Part shown: piece after piece, positions 30,962 through 39,871 of the stretch | Numbering within the stretch: position 1 is the stretch's first letter | How the letters are laid out: each line of letters begins with the position of its first letter | Assembly (NCBI RefSeq): GCF_038051925.1 | Contig: NZ_CP150634.1 | Span: 3,170,300-3,234,299 of the forward strand | DNA length: 64,000 nucleotides | Reading direction: 5' to 3' | Origin: Methylotuvimicrobium sp. KM2 | Lineage (GTDB): Bacteria > Pseudomonadota > Gammaproteobacteria > Methylococcales > Methylomonadaceae | Program-made: the position numbers and the translations under genes | Notes under the pieces: model-generated | Seen by the model: the letters and a program-made list of their open reading frames with translations, nothing else | What the model was told of the DNA's origin: nothing | Databases searched by the model: none

Positions 30962-32659
30962 TTAATTACCTTTTAATTGCCCCAGCATTTCAATCGCTCG
31001 ATTTTTCGACTCGAAGGCTTGATCGACTTGCGTTATCGCCTCCAGTAGTTCGACAGCCCGTTTCTTATCGCCTTTTGCGGCAAGCGCTTCGGCTAGATGA
31101 AATTTGATATTAGGATCATTGGGTTTTAAGTCTACCGCTTTTTCCAATAACTCGAGCGCTTTTTGAAATTCTCCTCGCTTTAACAGTATCGCGCCTAGCG
31201 TATCGGCGATCTCTGCTGAATTAAGCGCTGCTTTATAAGCGCGTTCCGCCATAGCAAGTGCCTCCGATTTGTTTTGCTGATGATATAACCAAGCCAGGTT
31301 ATTCAATGCCAAAGGATTTTCCGGCTGTATCGCCAAAATAGCCTGATAATGTTTTTCAGCCTGCCGTAAGTTGCCTTGTTGCTGCAAAATGTTGGCTAAA
31401 TGAAAGTGCGCTAAGAGATTTTTATCGTCTTTTTTTAACTCGTCATTCAACAGCTTTATTGCGTCGGCTTGTTTTCCCTGAGAACTTAATACCGCAACCA
31501 TCAACTCGAGCAACTTCGGGTTAGGTCGCGCTTGATACGCTTCACGGTATGCCCCATAGGCTTGATCGAATTTCTTTTGGGACAGAAAAATATCCCCTTC
31601 GATTGCTTTGTGCAACTTCGTTTCGGGCGATAAATCGGCAATACTTTGAGCAACTTTCATCGCTTCATCATGATGCTTAACCCTTATTAACAAATTCGCT
31701 TTTTGAACCATCAACTGCAAATTATCGGGCGCCGCCGTTGAAGCCTGATTCAACAGGGCTAAGACTTCATCCGCCTTATCCGGTTGTCTCGACAAATAAT
31801 TCGCCAACATTATCCGGTGCTGAATGTCTCGTTCGTTTTGTGCGATGATTCTACGTAGCGTCTGCTCCGCCTCAACTGCCTGATTATTTACGATATACGC
31901 GCCTGCCAACAAGGACAAAGCGGCGGGGTGTTCCGGATAACGAACATTCATCTCCTGTACCAACGTCAATACTTTTTCCGGCTGCTTCTGTATTCCATAC
32001 AATCGCGCCAAACTCGACAGCAGCCTCGCTTCATCTGCAATTTGGCCTTTGACGTTCTCAAGCCCTTGGATCAGTGCTTTTTCCGCTTCATCCAGGTTTT
32101 TTTCTTTATTCGCTATTTCGGCTAGTAATAGATATGGCGAAACGGTTTTTTTGTTTACCGCCATTGCTTGACGAATCCGTTCTTTGGCTTGCTGGGACCT
32201 TCCTTCGTCAAAGTCTATCGAGGCAATACCCAGCAATGCCGCTTGATTTTTTGGGTCGAGACTCAAAGCCTTGTTAAAACTTGCCGATGCCGCTTTACGG
32301 TCTTTTTGATGAAGCTCTATCGTTGCCTTGAGAATATAGGCTTGCACAATATCCGGCTGCCGCTTGATGAGCGCTTCTACCTGACTGTGAGCGCTATCGA
32401 ATTGTTTTTGCCTGATTTTTTCTAAAATTTCGGCAAACTCTTCTTTGATGTTTTGTTGCTGTGTTTTTTCAAAGTCCTCCGGGCTTAACATTAAGCTGCT
32501 CGGCTCGTCAAACATGGACTTTTTATCAAGAACCGTCAGAGGATCTTTATCTAGTTCATTGAGGTCGTAAGTCGCCGCAATGCTATTTGAACTTGCTATT
32601 AATATAGCAATACTCAAACAATGCTTTGCTTGAGTTAAAACCAATTGTTGTTGACTCAT
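30962..32659 (-). CDS. Periplasmic TPR-repeat protein
   Basis: 565 residues from ATG 32659, which has AAGGAA eight bases upstream. A Sec-type signal (AILIASSNSIAA) is followed from about residue 65 by some 12 to 13 tetratricopeptide repeats through to the C-terminus (for example PENPLALNNLAWLYHQQNK and PNDPNIKFHLAEALAAKGD). TPR solenoids scaffold protein complexes; a TPR protein (PrsT) accompanies many PEP-CTERM/exosortase loci, but that one is a lipoprotein and this has no lipobox, so I do not use that name. Monocistronic as seen. Confidence 0.82.
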   Translation of the reverse strand: MSQQQLVLTQAKHCLSIAILIASSNSIAATYDLNELDKDPLTVLDKKSMFDEPSSLMLSPEDFEKTQQQNIKEEFAEILEKIRQKQFDSAHSQVEALIKRQPDIVQAYILKATIELHQKDRKAASASFNKALSLDPKNQAALLGIASIDFDEGRSQQAKERIRQAMAVNKKTVSPYLLLAEIANKEKNLDEAEKALIQGLENVKGQIADEARLLSSLARLYGIQKQPEKVLTLVQEMNVRYPEHPAALSLLAGAYIVNNQAVEAEQTLRRIIAQNERDIQHRIMLANYLSRQPDKADEVLALLNQASTAAPDNLQLMVQKANLLIRVKHHDEAMKVAQSIADLSPETKLHKAIEGDIFLSQKKFDQAYGAYREAYQARPNPKLLELMVAVLSSQGKQADAIKLLNDELKKDDKNLLAHFHLANILQQQGNLRQAEKHYQAILAIQPENPLALNNLAWLYHQQNKSEALAMAERAYKAALNSAEIADTLGAILLKRGEFQKALELLEKAVDLKPNDPNIKFHLAEALAAKGDKKRAVELLEAITQVDQAFESKNRAIEMLGQLKGN

Positions 32660-32879
32660 AAATATATTCCTTCTCAATTTTAGGGAACCGTAAATTATTT
32701 ATAGCACGAAACAGGGCGCTTGATATCAAGCAAAAACCAAGATTCATTTTGTTACTGGCCTTGGCCGGCTTGGGGTGAATTTTTTGATTTTCTTACCCTT
32801 CTCAATGACTAAACAGATCTGAAGCGCTGTAAAATTTTCTGACACTCACAAAAAAAGGGGGGGCAGTCTAAAATGGGGT

Positions 32880-32935
32880 TATGTAAAAAGGGGTCAGGTT
32901 GAATTAATAATTTTATCCTGCCTCCTTTTTCTGCC
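32880..32935. repeat. GGGGTCAGGTT repeat, family E
   Basis: AAAAAGGGGTCAGGTTGAATTAATAATTTTA-like unit. Further copies start near 33098, 33934, 35988, 36925 and 37400; the one at 35988 is a perfect palindrome. Each sits at a break in a toxin/antitoxin or Rpn gene remnant. Confidence 0.65.
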
Positions 32936-32952
32936 TTTTTCTCTAATCAAGA

Positions 32953-33097
32953 TTAAATTTTGATAATTGTGTCGCTATAGAGCGCTACCAAGGGATCGTG
33001 GGTCATTAAACGCATCGGCTCTACGAGCGCCTGAGCCATAAGTATGCGGTCGAACGGGTCTTGGTGATGTAAAGGCAGTTCTTCGACCGCTATCGCA
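32953..33097 (-). pseudogene. PIN-domain (VapC-type) toxin, C-terminal fragment
   Basis: Only the last 48 codons or so remain: EELPLHHQDPFDRILMAQAL then MRLMTHDPLVALY, the typical end of PIN-domain ribonuclease toxins including the conserved DPFDR and the late Asp. The 5' part is missing: the frame runs into the family E repeat at about 33098. No antitoxin remains. Confidence 0.75.
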
Positions 33098-33194
33098 AAA
33101 AAGGGGTCAGGTTTATTTAATAATTTACCCCTTGCCAAGGACCCGCTCTAAACGTTTCGAGTATAGCCAAAGCTTACCGAAAAGTTAGGGACGG

Positions 33195-33350
33195 GTTAAA
33201 TAAGCCGTCCCGCCAAGGTCTTAAAATAGAGGCAACGCATAAACACCCAGTAAAAAGTACCAAGCCAAGTTTCTCCATCGCGCAAAAAATCAAAAATGAT
33301 AATCGTTTAGAGACTTGCTAAAGCGTAAAATTTTATAACACCAAGAAATA
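33195..33350. repeat. Dispersed repeat shared with 30325-30485
   Basis: GGTTAAATAAGCCGTCCCGCC through GATAATCGTTTAGAG to GTAAAATTTTATAACACCA, in the same orientation and order as the copy beside the IS5 element. Confidence 0.55.
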
Positions 33351-33455
33351 AAGAGGGCAGAAGTTTATACCTACATCCGGGATGTTCCTAAAAAACGCCA
33401 TGGTTAATGCAGGCTGATCAAATAAGCATGGCGCACAAAAGAGCCTCTTCTGCTT

Positions 33456-33926
33456 TCAATCCGGTTCTTTAAAAACGTTCTCAAGACTCGTTGCATCGAA
33501 AACCCGATCAAACCACACTTCAATCTCTGCTAAAGAAGCTTGATCGATTTTAGCTTGCAGAATTGGCTCCATTCGATTGCCAAAACGCTTGTGCAACGCG
33601 CGTTGCAATAACATTTTAGCTTCATTCTCCGAACCTTTTTCCATACCTTTTTCTATGCCTTTTTCCATGCCTTTTACATAACTCGGCAAGCGTTCAATAT
33701 TGATTTGTAACATTTCGTATGCCTCTTGGATGTCGATATTTAATTGACGGTTGTCCGCTAATATTTCCAACATTTCTAAATATTCACGACGCGCCTTGTC
33801 GTTCGTGCCGATCAATGCTTCCAGCTTCTGTAGAATATGCCGTACTATCTGAGTCGCCGACTCACCTTGAAAATCACACAGTATCGACAATACCAATGCC
33901 TCCGGCGTTCCTTGGTCGAACAACAT
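33456..33926 (-). pseudogene. Rpn-family (DUF4351-containing) protein, 5'-truncated
   Basis: 156 codons: a helical region (LSILCDFQGESATQIVRHI), then GMEKGIEKGMEKGSENEAKMLL and the C-terminal DUF4351-like tail ending VFKEPD. The catalytic N-terminal PD-(D/E)XK domain is absent; the frame starts in a family E repeat. The tail is almost identical to that of the full Rpn gene at 37574, whereas the upstream helical part is unrelated to it. Confidence 0.7.
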
Positions 33927-34010
33927 GCGGAAAAGGGGTCAGGTTCATTTAATAATTTACTCCTTGCCAAGAACGGTAAATGTCAACGTAGTTGTCGCAT
34001 GTGTTGAAAA

Positions 34011-35078
34011 TTAATGAACGGTAGTGTCGGTATTTTTTACCGCATTATCGATTGGTTTATCGGGATTTAAACAGACTTGTGCCTGCCAATCCCAGTTTCG
34101 GGTACCACGGCTCCAGCGCTCCGGTTTTTTGGCTTTAGCGGCCTCATAAACGGCTTGGCGTTGCTTCAAGATCGCCTGGTCTTCACCCGTATGACGTTGC
34201 TCGGGTGTGACATATTGAATGCCGCTGTGCCGATGCTCGTGGTTATACCAGCAGACAAAGCCGGTCACCCATTCCCTGGCGGCGCTCAGCGAGGCAAAAG
34301 GCTGTGTCGGATACTGTGCGTCATATTTCAGTGTTTTGAACAACGACTCGGAATACGGGTTGTCATTACTGACCGCCGGGCGACTCCGCGAGGGCGTAAC
34401 GCCCAGTTGTTGCAAGGTTGCCAGCAGCGTTACCCCTTTCATCGGGCTGCCGTTGTCGGAATGTAAGACTAACTGATGTCGTGGAATGCCTTCACGTTGG
34501 CAGAGATCGGTGATCAGATCGGCAGCCAGTTCGCTGCTTTCTTGCTCATAAACTTGCCAACCGACGATCTTGCGGCTGAAAATATCCATAAACAGATACA
34601 GATAGAAAAACTGGCCTTTGACGAGGCTGGTCAAATACGTGATGTCTCAGCTCACCAGTTGTTTCGGCGCCGTTGCGGTCAGGGCTTTCGGCTTGCTGCG
34701 CTCGACCGGTGTTCGACAGGCATGACGGTGATTCACTTGTTTTGCCTCGCGAAAAATGCGGTAAATCGTCGACTCTGAAGCATAATACTCGCCGCGTTCG
34801 GCCAAGATCGGTACGATTTGATGCGGTGTTTTGTCTTTGAATTCATCGGTGTTGGCTATGGCTAATACCCGGGCGCGTTCGACGTCACTCAAACGATTGC
34901 ACGGCGCTTGTTGACGGAGCGTTCGACCGTCAACCGGCACGGATTCGGGGCGTTGCCAACGTTGTAAAGTACGCAGCTGTAACCCCATGACATCGGCGGC
35001 TTTGGCTTTACCTGCTCCGTGTTTGACGGCCTCATTAAAGAGCGTGACTAAATGCATGCGTTCTGCAAGAGGGATCAT
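34011..35078 (-). pseudogene. IS3 transposase OrfB with a premature TGA
   Basis: ATG 35078 overlaps the orfA stop as ATGA with GGAGGAAAA just upstream. The frame reads through HTH_21-type residues to APKQLVS, then TGA at 34649-34647, then resumes at once in the same frame with DITYLTSLVKGQF and the rve integrase core (MDIFSRKIVGWQVY, HSDNGSPMKG, NPYSESLFKTLK: DD(35)E). Relatives have Trp at the stop position (SWDITYL), so a single TGG to TGA change explains it. Transposase is therefore probably inactive. Confidence 0.88.
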
Positions 35079-35569
35079 GACGCCTTTTCCTCCCAGAACG
35101 CTTGGCACTTTTTTTGAAGAATCAACAAAGCCGCGGCTTCTGCTAAAGCTTTCTCCTTGCGCTGTAGGTCTTTTTTCAGTTGGCCAATCTCGTCCTGCAA
35201 GGGTTTCGCCGCTTTCCTTGATGTGTGGCTAGATTCGGCGGCCACAGGCGGTTTAATAAAGTCTTGTTTCCAAGTGTGCAGGTGATGGGTAAACAAGCCT
35301 CGTTCGCGGCAAAAGGCATTGAGTGCTTCGCCTTCCAAGCCTGCGCTGGCTACCAAGGCTTCAAACCGTTGTTGTCGAGTCCAGTCTTTAGGACGTTGTT
35401 GTTTCATAGTCTTTGTCGTTGAATGAGATCGTGTCCGTTTAAGCCAGCCTTTCAGTGTAAACACGCTGATATTCAATTCATCGGCAATCGATTGAATGCT
35501 TTTATCACCGCGTTGCAATACTTTGCTCAGGGCTTGCTCTTTAAATTCTTCACTATAACGGGTTTGCAT
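35075..35569 (-). CDS. IS3 transposase OrfA
   Basis: 164 residues from ATG 35569 with GAGGTAAAA upstream. N-terminal helix-turn-helix of the HTH_8/IS3-IS911 type (RYSEEFKEQALSKVLQRGD, ADELNISVFTLKGWLK) and a C-terminal leucine-zipper-like coil (LQDEIGQLKKDLQRKEKALAEAAAL). A GGAGGAAAAGG stretch at the orfA/orfB junction may promote frameshifting or re-initiation. Confidence 0.9.
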   Translation of the reverse strand: MQTRYSEEFKEQALSKVLQRGDKSIQSIADELNISVFTLKGWLKRTRSHSTTKTMKQQRPKDWTRQQRFEALVASAGLEGEALNAFCRERGLFTHHLHTWKQDFIKPPVAAESSHTSRKAAKPLQDEIGQLKKDLQRKEKALAEAAALLILQKKCQAFWEEKAS

Positions 35570-35639
35570 TGTTTTACCTCTATAAAATTTTAGAGGCGAC
35601 AACTATCCTGACACAGGGGGAGAACCCGCACTAAACGTT

Positions 35640-35785
35640 TCGAGTATAGCCAAAGTATACCGGATCATTTAGGGCATACCGAAACTTTGGGGACGGTGCT
35701 AGATAACCCATTCCACCGAGGTCTTGTGACACAGGCAACGCTAACAAAGGCGCCGCCCGTTTTTCAATCCGGTTCTTTTTCATCG
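35640..35785 (-). pseudogene. Rpn gene flank and last codons (third copy)
   Basis: From AAACGTTTCGAGTATAGCC to TTTTCAATCCGGTTCTTT the sequence matches the downstream flank of the full Rpn gene (37442-37590), ending in the codons for its C-terminal KEPD. The rest of the gene is replaced by repeat DNA beginning CATCGTTCC. Confidence 0.55.
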
Positions 35786-35948
35786 TTCCTACGCTCTGCG
35801 TTGGAATGCATCCTGGGACGCTCTGCGTCCCCAGAGGTCGATAATCCAGACAAGAGCTACGCAACTCTCTATGGCTTCTCAATCCAATTGCCCGTCGCAG
35901 TCGACGCAGAGCGTCTAAAGCGGCATTCCCACGCAGAACACTCGTCTT
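35784..35948. repeat. Family H repeat (GCATCC.GGGACGCTCTGCGTCCC type)
   Basis: TACGCTCTGCG...GGAATGCATCC.GGGACGCTCTGCGTCCCCAGAGG hairpin, then GTCGACGCAGAGCGTCTAAAGCGGCATTCCCACGC. A second copy runs from about 37228 to 37385. Confidence 0.7.
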
Positions 35949-35987
35949 TATACATTAAGAGAAAAAGAAGAGTCCAAAAAGGGGTCC

Positions 35988-36032
35988 AAAAAGGGGTCAG
36001 GTTAAATTAATAATTTAACCTGACCCCTTTTT
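35988..36032. repeat. 45-base near-perfect palindrome, family E
   Basis: Two 22-base arms, fully complementary, around one central base: AAAAAGGGGTCAGG... and its exact inverse ...CCTGACCCCTTTTT. Its right half supplies the last codons (KKGVRLNY) and stop of the antitoxin-like gene at 36007. Confidence 0.9.
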
Positions 36033-36231
36033 TCGCAAGAGCCTTACCTTGGGCAAATTCTTCTCGTGCTTTCGCAATCAGTTTGTTAAATTTCCCTGCC
36101 TGAAAGTCAGATTTGATTTGAGCGTCCCAACGATCATTTTCAAGTTGAAGGAACCAATCGCGAAATTGAGTAAATTCTTCTTTGGGTAAGTTGTTGTAAA
36201 CACGGGATTCAAGTTCTTCAACTTCGCTCAT
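36007..36231 (-). CDS. Orphan antitoxin-like protein with a repeat-derived C-terminus
   Basis: 74 residues. MSEVEELESRVYNNLPKEEF, FRDWFLQLENDRWDAQIKSD and the AGKFNKLIAKAREEFAQGKA helix match the small antitoxins that pair with ParE/RelE-type toxins. The natural ending appears lost: after GKALA the residues KKGVRLNY come from the family E palindrome. No toxin gene follows, since the plus side of the break is repeat DNA. Could still neutralise a toxin elsewhere, or be inert. Confidence 0.65.
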   Translation of the reverse strand: MSEVEELESRVYNNLPKEEFTQFRDWFLQLENDRWDAQIKSDFQAGKFNKLIAKAREEFAQGKALAKKGVRLNY

Positions 36232-36439
36232 ACAATAACTCCTTAAATTAAGGGACTATGTCTTTCTAAATGATATTTGTTTTATCATTGTGACGACTCT
36301 ATTTTTCCTCTTTTTAATAATGAAGGAGTCAGGCCAGTTCCCTCTGTGCCAATATACCTGAGACACCGACGACCCATGCAATTATTAGGGAACATTTTCG
36401 CAATTGAGAATCAAGAAGATGCCATGCTAAACTCGCGAC

Positions 36440-36627
36440 ATGAAAGTGAAAGATCTTATCGCTCTTCTTGAACTGGATGGTTGGCAGCAGGTACGGCCAA
36501 AAGAAGCCATCGTCAGTTTCACCATCCCGTTAAGACCGGTACAGTCACAGTTGCTGGAAAACCCAGCGTAGATGTACCTCCTGGTACTCTAATTAGTGTT
36601 TTGAAACAAGCGGGACTTAAGCAATAG
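36440..36627 (+). pseudogene. hicA: HicA toxin, frameshifted
   Basis: ATG reads MKVKDLIALLELDGWQQVR, the HicA opening; after that the frame must shift by one to give SHRQFHHPVKTGTVTVAG and PPGTLISVLKQAGLKQ, the catalytic His (GSHRQF-type) and C-terminal halves. The 188-base span (62 codons plus two) confirms a one-base loss near 36500, in an A-run. Toxin inactive as sequenced, or a sequencing error in the homopolymer. Eight bases before hicB. Confidence 0.85.
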
Positions 36628-36635
36628 AGGTTTAC

Positions 36636-36848
36636 ATGCGCTATATGGTTGTTATTGAAGAGGGTCCAACGAGTTTGGGTGCCTATGTTCCTGATCTTCC
36701 AGGCTGCATAGCTGTCGGCGAATCTACGGAAGAAGTCTTGCAACTTATTCAAGAAGCTATCGAGTTTCATATTGAGGGTCTGAAAGAAGAAGGTCAGCAT
36801 ATTCCGGTGCCACACTCTTCAAGTTCGTTTGTTGACGTTCAAGCCTAA
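36636..36848 (+). CDS. hicB: HicB-type antitoxin
   Basis: 70 residues: MRYMVVIEEGPTSLGAYVPD, LPGCIAVGESTEEVLQLI and EAIEFHIEGLKEEG make the HicB partial RNase H-like domain. The C-terminal DNA-binding extension is lacking (short HicB form). AGAGG lies just upstream. Antitoxin intact beside a broken toxin. Confidence 0.9.
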   Translation: MRYMVVIEEGPTSLGAYVPDLPGCIAVGESTEEVLQLIQEAIEFHIEGLKEEGQHIPVPHSSSSFVDVQA

Positions 36849-37573
36849 CAGTAACAAAACAGCCAAAGAGACGCCCGCTTTGACCGCTTTTTTCTCTGTT
36901 CGGCACACCAAAAGTTCGCTAAAAAAGGGTCCAAAAAAGAGGTCAGGTTCTGAGGTATCCCCACGAAATAGCCAAATAAAACAATTTGCTATGGCTGAAA
37001 ATTGATAGATATATTGATTTTTTCATCGTTCCTACGCTCTGCGTCACTGCCATTAAGTTAAGCCTTTTCTGGTTCCCACGGTCCTCCGTGGGAATCCGTA
37101 TCTTGGCTGTTGAAACCAGATTGGTATGCGTTCCCACGCTGGAGCGATGGGAACGAAGAAAAACCTCCCCCAGCCACTCTTTTTCAAAGAGGGGAGTAAA
37201 ACTCCAAGGACCTTAATTTAATGGCATTGACGCTCTGCGTGGGAATGCATCCCGGGACGCTCTGCGTCCCCAGAGGTCGATAATCCCGACAAGAGCAAGT
37301 ACATTCCTTAGTCCAATTGCCCGCCGCAGTCGACGCAGAGCGTCTAAAGCGGCATTCCCACGCAGAGCATGGGAACGAGCGTTTTGCGGGGATACCTCAG
37401 GGTCAGGTTTATTTACTAACTTACCCTACCAAGAACCCGCTCTAAACGTTTCGAATATAGCCAAAGTATACCGGAACATTTAGGGCATACCGAAACTTTG
37501 GGGAGGGGTTAGATAACCCGTCCCGCAGAGGTCTTGTGTTACAGACAACGCTTACAAGATCGCCGCGCGCTTT
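36849..37573. repeat. Repeat mosaic between hicB and the Rpn gene
   Basis: In order: a family E end (36925), a family D unit (about 37030-37160: CACGGTCCTCCGTGGG and CCCACGCTGGAGCG), a CCCCAGCCACTCTTTTTCAAAGAGGGG unit (37166-37220), a family H unit (37228-37385), a second family E end (37400) and the Rpn downstream flank. No gene. Confidence 0.7.
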
Positions 37574-38482
37574 TCAATCCGGTTCTTTAAAAACGTCTTC
37601 AAGCCTCATTGCATCGAAAACCCGATCAAACCATACTTCAATCTCTGCTAAAGAAGCCTGATTGATTTTGACTTGCAGTGCTTTCTCCATTTTATTGCCA
37701 AAGCGCTTGTGCAACGCGCGTTGCAATAACATTTTAGCTTCATTCTCCGAACCTTTCTCCATGCCTTTTTCCTCTGCCGAGGCGATTTTGCTCTCGACAT
37801 CGGCCAGGGCTTGCATGCGTGTTTCATAGATTATTCGTTCGTCTTCATCGAACATTCGGTCGACTGCGGTAATCGCTTTAATGATCGCCGGGTCGACGCG
37901 CAATTGTTCCGGTACATCGTGTTTGTCCAGTTGATGCGCTTTAGTCAAAAAGGTGCTCCAGCGATCCAGCGCGGTCGTGATTTCCCGATACGGTTTGATA
38001 AATTTACGTAGTTCGATGTAGTGCAGCTCAAATACATCATGCAGTTTGTCGTCCTTGCCGGTCGCGGTGTTGATGATTTTGTAACGATTGTGGAACTCCG
38101 GCGTGTTCGGAATGAAATTGAAGTCCAATATATTGATGCTGACGGTTTTTTTCAGTTCGCGGAACATCATGCCTTCGCTGAGCTGTTCTGTCACGAGCTT
38201 CGCCCAGTAGTAGATCGCGCGCTTGTCGAAGTTGTAGTCTTCGCTGATTTGCATTTCCACATTAAACCAACGCCCTTGTTCGCTTTTCGCCTTGATGTCC
38301 AAAATTGAGATTTTTCCGGCCTGATAATCCGCTAGGTTGTAGGGATTTTTCAGCTCAACTTCGGCCACCTTATCCTCTTCGGAGACGATTGCATTGATCA
38401 AAGAGATTAGCAGGTCTTTGTTTTCTTCGCTGCCGAACAGTTTTTTGAAGGCGAAATCGACTCGGGGATTGATTCTACACAT
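37574..38482 (-). CDS. Rpn-family recombination-promoting nuclease / PD-(D/E)XK transposase-like protein
   Basis: 302 residues. N-terminal PD-(D/E)XK_2 nuclease domain: NPRVDFAFKKLFGSEENKDLL, then ILDIKAKSEQGRWFNVEMQI with the Asp and Glu-x-Gln of the catalytic core, and AIYYWAKLV. The end carries GMEKGSENEAKMLLQRALHKRFGN and the DUF4351-type tail. E. coli Rpn proteins are DNases that raise RecA-independent recombination. Complete, unlike the fragments at 33456 and 35640. Confidence 0.88.
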   Translation of the reverse strand: MCRINPRVDFAFKKLFGSEENKDLLISLINAIVSEEDKVAEVELKNPYNLADYQAGKISILDIKAKSEQGRWFNVEMQISEDYNFDKRAIYYWAKLVTEQLSEGMMFRELKKTVSINILDFNFIPNTPEFHNRYKIINTATGKDDKLHDVFELHYIELRKFIKPYREITTALDRWSTFLTKAHQLDKHDVPEQLRVDPAIIKAITAVDRMFDEDERIIYETRMQALADVESKIASAEEKGMEKGSENEAKMLLQRALHKRFGNKMEKALQVKINQASLAEIEVWFDRVFDAMRLEDVFKEPD

Positions 38483-39091
38483 GGGCCTACTCTTTGAAAC
38501 AAAATACTGCTAATAAATGTCTTCTAGCCTTGATTCTATCATGAGCAGTCATGGATGATAGCATAAGTCAATCCACAGAATGCTTAAGGGTCAGATTCTT
38601 TTGTCTTTTGCTATATTTACACGCCGAAGGAAAAGGGGGGCACTATAACAGTTGCCCCCTTCTTTATCACTCAAAATGAATTGCATTTTTTAGTTGAATC
38701 CGCGACATCTTCCTTTGACAAAGGGAGATTTATTTAGCTAATCTACCCTCCCTACCCCGAGCTAAAATTATTCGTTGTCTACATTACCTGACAGATTTAT
38801 CAGCATCCGCCCAAAAACAGAAGCGGTTTCATTGCTTACTTCAGTGTAATAATTCCTGACGGCGGTATAAAAAGCACCCTATCCTTAAGCGACACGAACG
38901 ATCTCTCCTCGGAGAACAAGGCAACCAGTCCGGTCGGCTAAAGATGGCGTTACCTAGCAACTTAATTCCATCGGTCATGGACTATGATTAATAATCTTCG
39001 GTAATTATGATACCGGATCGTTGACGAGTCTCCCGGCGCCGAATTTAGCGAGCAAAGGGGATTTATTCAAAAACTCACCTTGGCATTAAAA
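38483..39091. other. Intergenic region without recognised genes
   Basis: A GGGGGCA / TGCCCCC stem with a ten-base loop lies at about 38637-38663, with T-rich sequence to the right; it could be a terminator. Nothing else is recognised. Confidence 0.45.
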
Positions 39092-39871
39092 ATGATAAAC
39101 ATACTTTTACTACTTGGTCTCTTCTTTATTACAACACCGAGCCTAGCGCAAAACGATCAAGAAAAAGGCTTGCAAATCATCGAAGAAATGGTCGAACGCG
39201 ATAAAGGCTGGCAAGACAGCCAAGCCGAAATGAAAATGATCCTTAGAACCCGAAGCGGGAGCGAAGCTATTCGGCTACTCAGAATCAATACGTTGGAAGT
39301 CACCGGCGACGGAGACAAAAGCCTGACTATTTTCGATAGCCCGGGCGATGTGCGAGGAACGGCATTTTTAAGCTATACCCATGCACTTGAACCGGACGAT
39401 CAATGGCTATATTTACCGGCATTGAGAAGGGTTAGGCGTATTTCGTCAAACAACAAATCGGGCCCCTTTCTCGGCAGCGAATTTGCATTCGAGGATTTGA
39501 CATCATTTGAAATTCCGAAATATCAATACCGCTACCTTCGTGACGAAGCAGTAGACGGCATTGATTGCTTCGTTGTCGAGCTTGACCCTCAGTATGAACA
39601 TTCCGGATATACCCGGCAGATATCGTGGATAGACAAAGAACGCTATATTCCAATAAAAGTCGAATATTACGACAGAAGAAATGCCCTATTGAAGACGCTA
39701 GAAAACAAAGATTATCGTCAACATCTCGACCAATACTGGCGTGCACACGATATGTTGATGACCAATCATCAAAACGGCAAAAGCACTAGCTTATTGATCG
39801 AGAGCATCGAATTTCGAACGGGACTCACCGAGCGCGATTTCGATCAAAATACTTTAAAGCGCGCGCGCTAG
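39092..39871 (+). CDS. LolA-like outer membrane lipoprotein-sorting protein
   Basis: 259 residues from ATG 39092 (TTG 39080 would add four). Signal peptide MINILLLLGLFFITTPSLA, cut before QND. The mature part is the LolA/LolB-like half-barrel family often annotated as outer membrane lipoprotein-sorting protein: DDQWLYLPALRRVRRIS, GPFLGSEFAFEDL, and SGYTRQISWIDKERYIPIKVEYYDR are its hallmarks. These proteins usually sit beside MMPL exporters and beta-barrels and are thought to ferry lipid cargo through the periplasm. Followed by the barrel gene 530 bases on. Confidence 0.87.
   Translation: MINILLLLGLFFITTPSLAQNDQEKGLQIIEEMVERDKGWQDSQAEMKMILRTRSGSEAIRLLRINTLEVTGDGDKSLTIFDSPGDVRGTAFLSYTHALEPDDQWLYLPALRRVRRISSNNKSGPFLGSEFAFEDLTSFEIPKYQYRYLRDEAVDGIDCFVVELDPQYEHSGYTRQISWIDKERYIPIKVEYYDRRNALLKTLENKDYRQHLDQYWRAHDMLMTNHQNGKSTSLLIESIEFRTGLTERDFDQNTLKRAR

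Larger units (their letters stand above)
33981..35613 (-). mobile_element. IS3-family insertion sequence, orfB interrupted
   Basis: Ends TGTCAACGTAGTTGTCGC (33981) and the complement of TGTCAGGATAGTTGTCGC (35613) share TGTCA-N3-TAGTTGTCGC-type inverts starting TG and ending CA. orfA is complete, orfB carries a stop. AGAAC occurs just outside both ends (33970-33974 and 35621-35625), but 6-7 bases away from the inverts, so a target duplication is unproven. It interrupts the same repeat context (CTTGCCAAGAACCCGCTCTAAACG) seen whole at 37430. Confidence 0.85.

Noticed and set aside
30962..32659. Calling the TPR protein PrsT
   Set aside because: PrsT is a lipoprotein of the exosortase locus; this protein has a plain signal peptide and no such locus around it.
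34645..34652. Selenocysteine or programmed read-through at the IS3 orfB TGA
   Set aside because: Relatives have Trp there and no stem of SECIS type is seen; simple nonsense mutation is enough.
36277..36471. 64-codon frame before hicA
   Set aside because: No family match and overlaps the hicA start in another frame.
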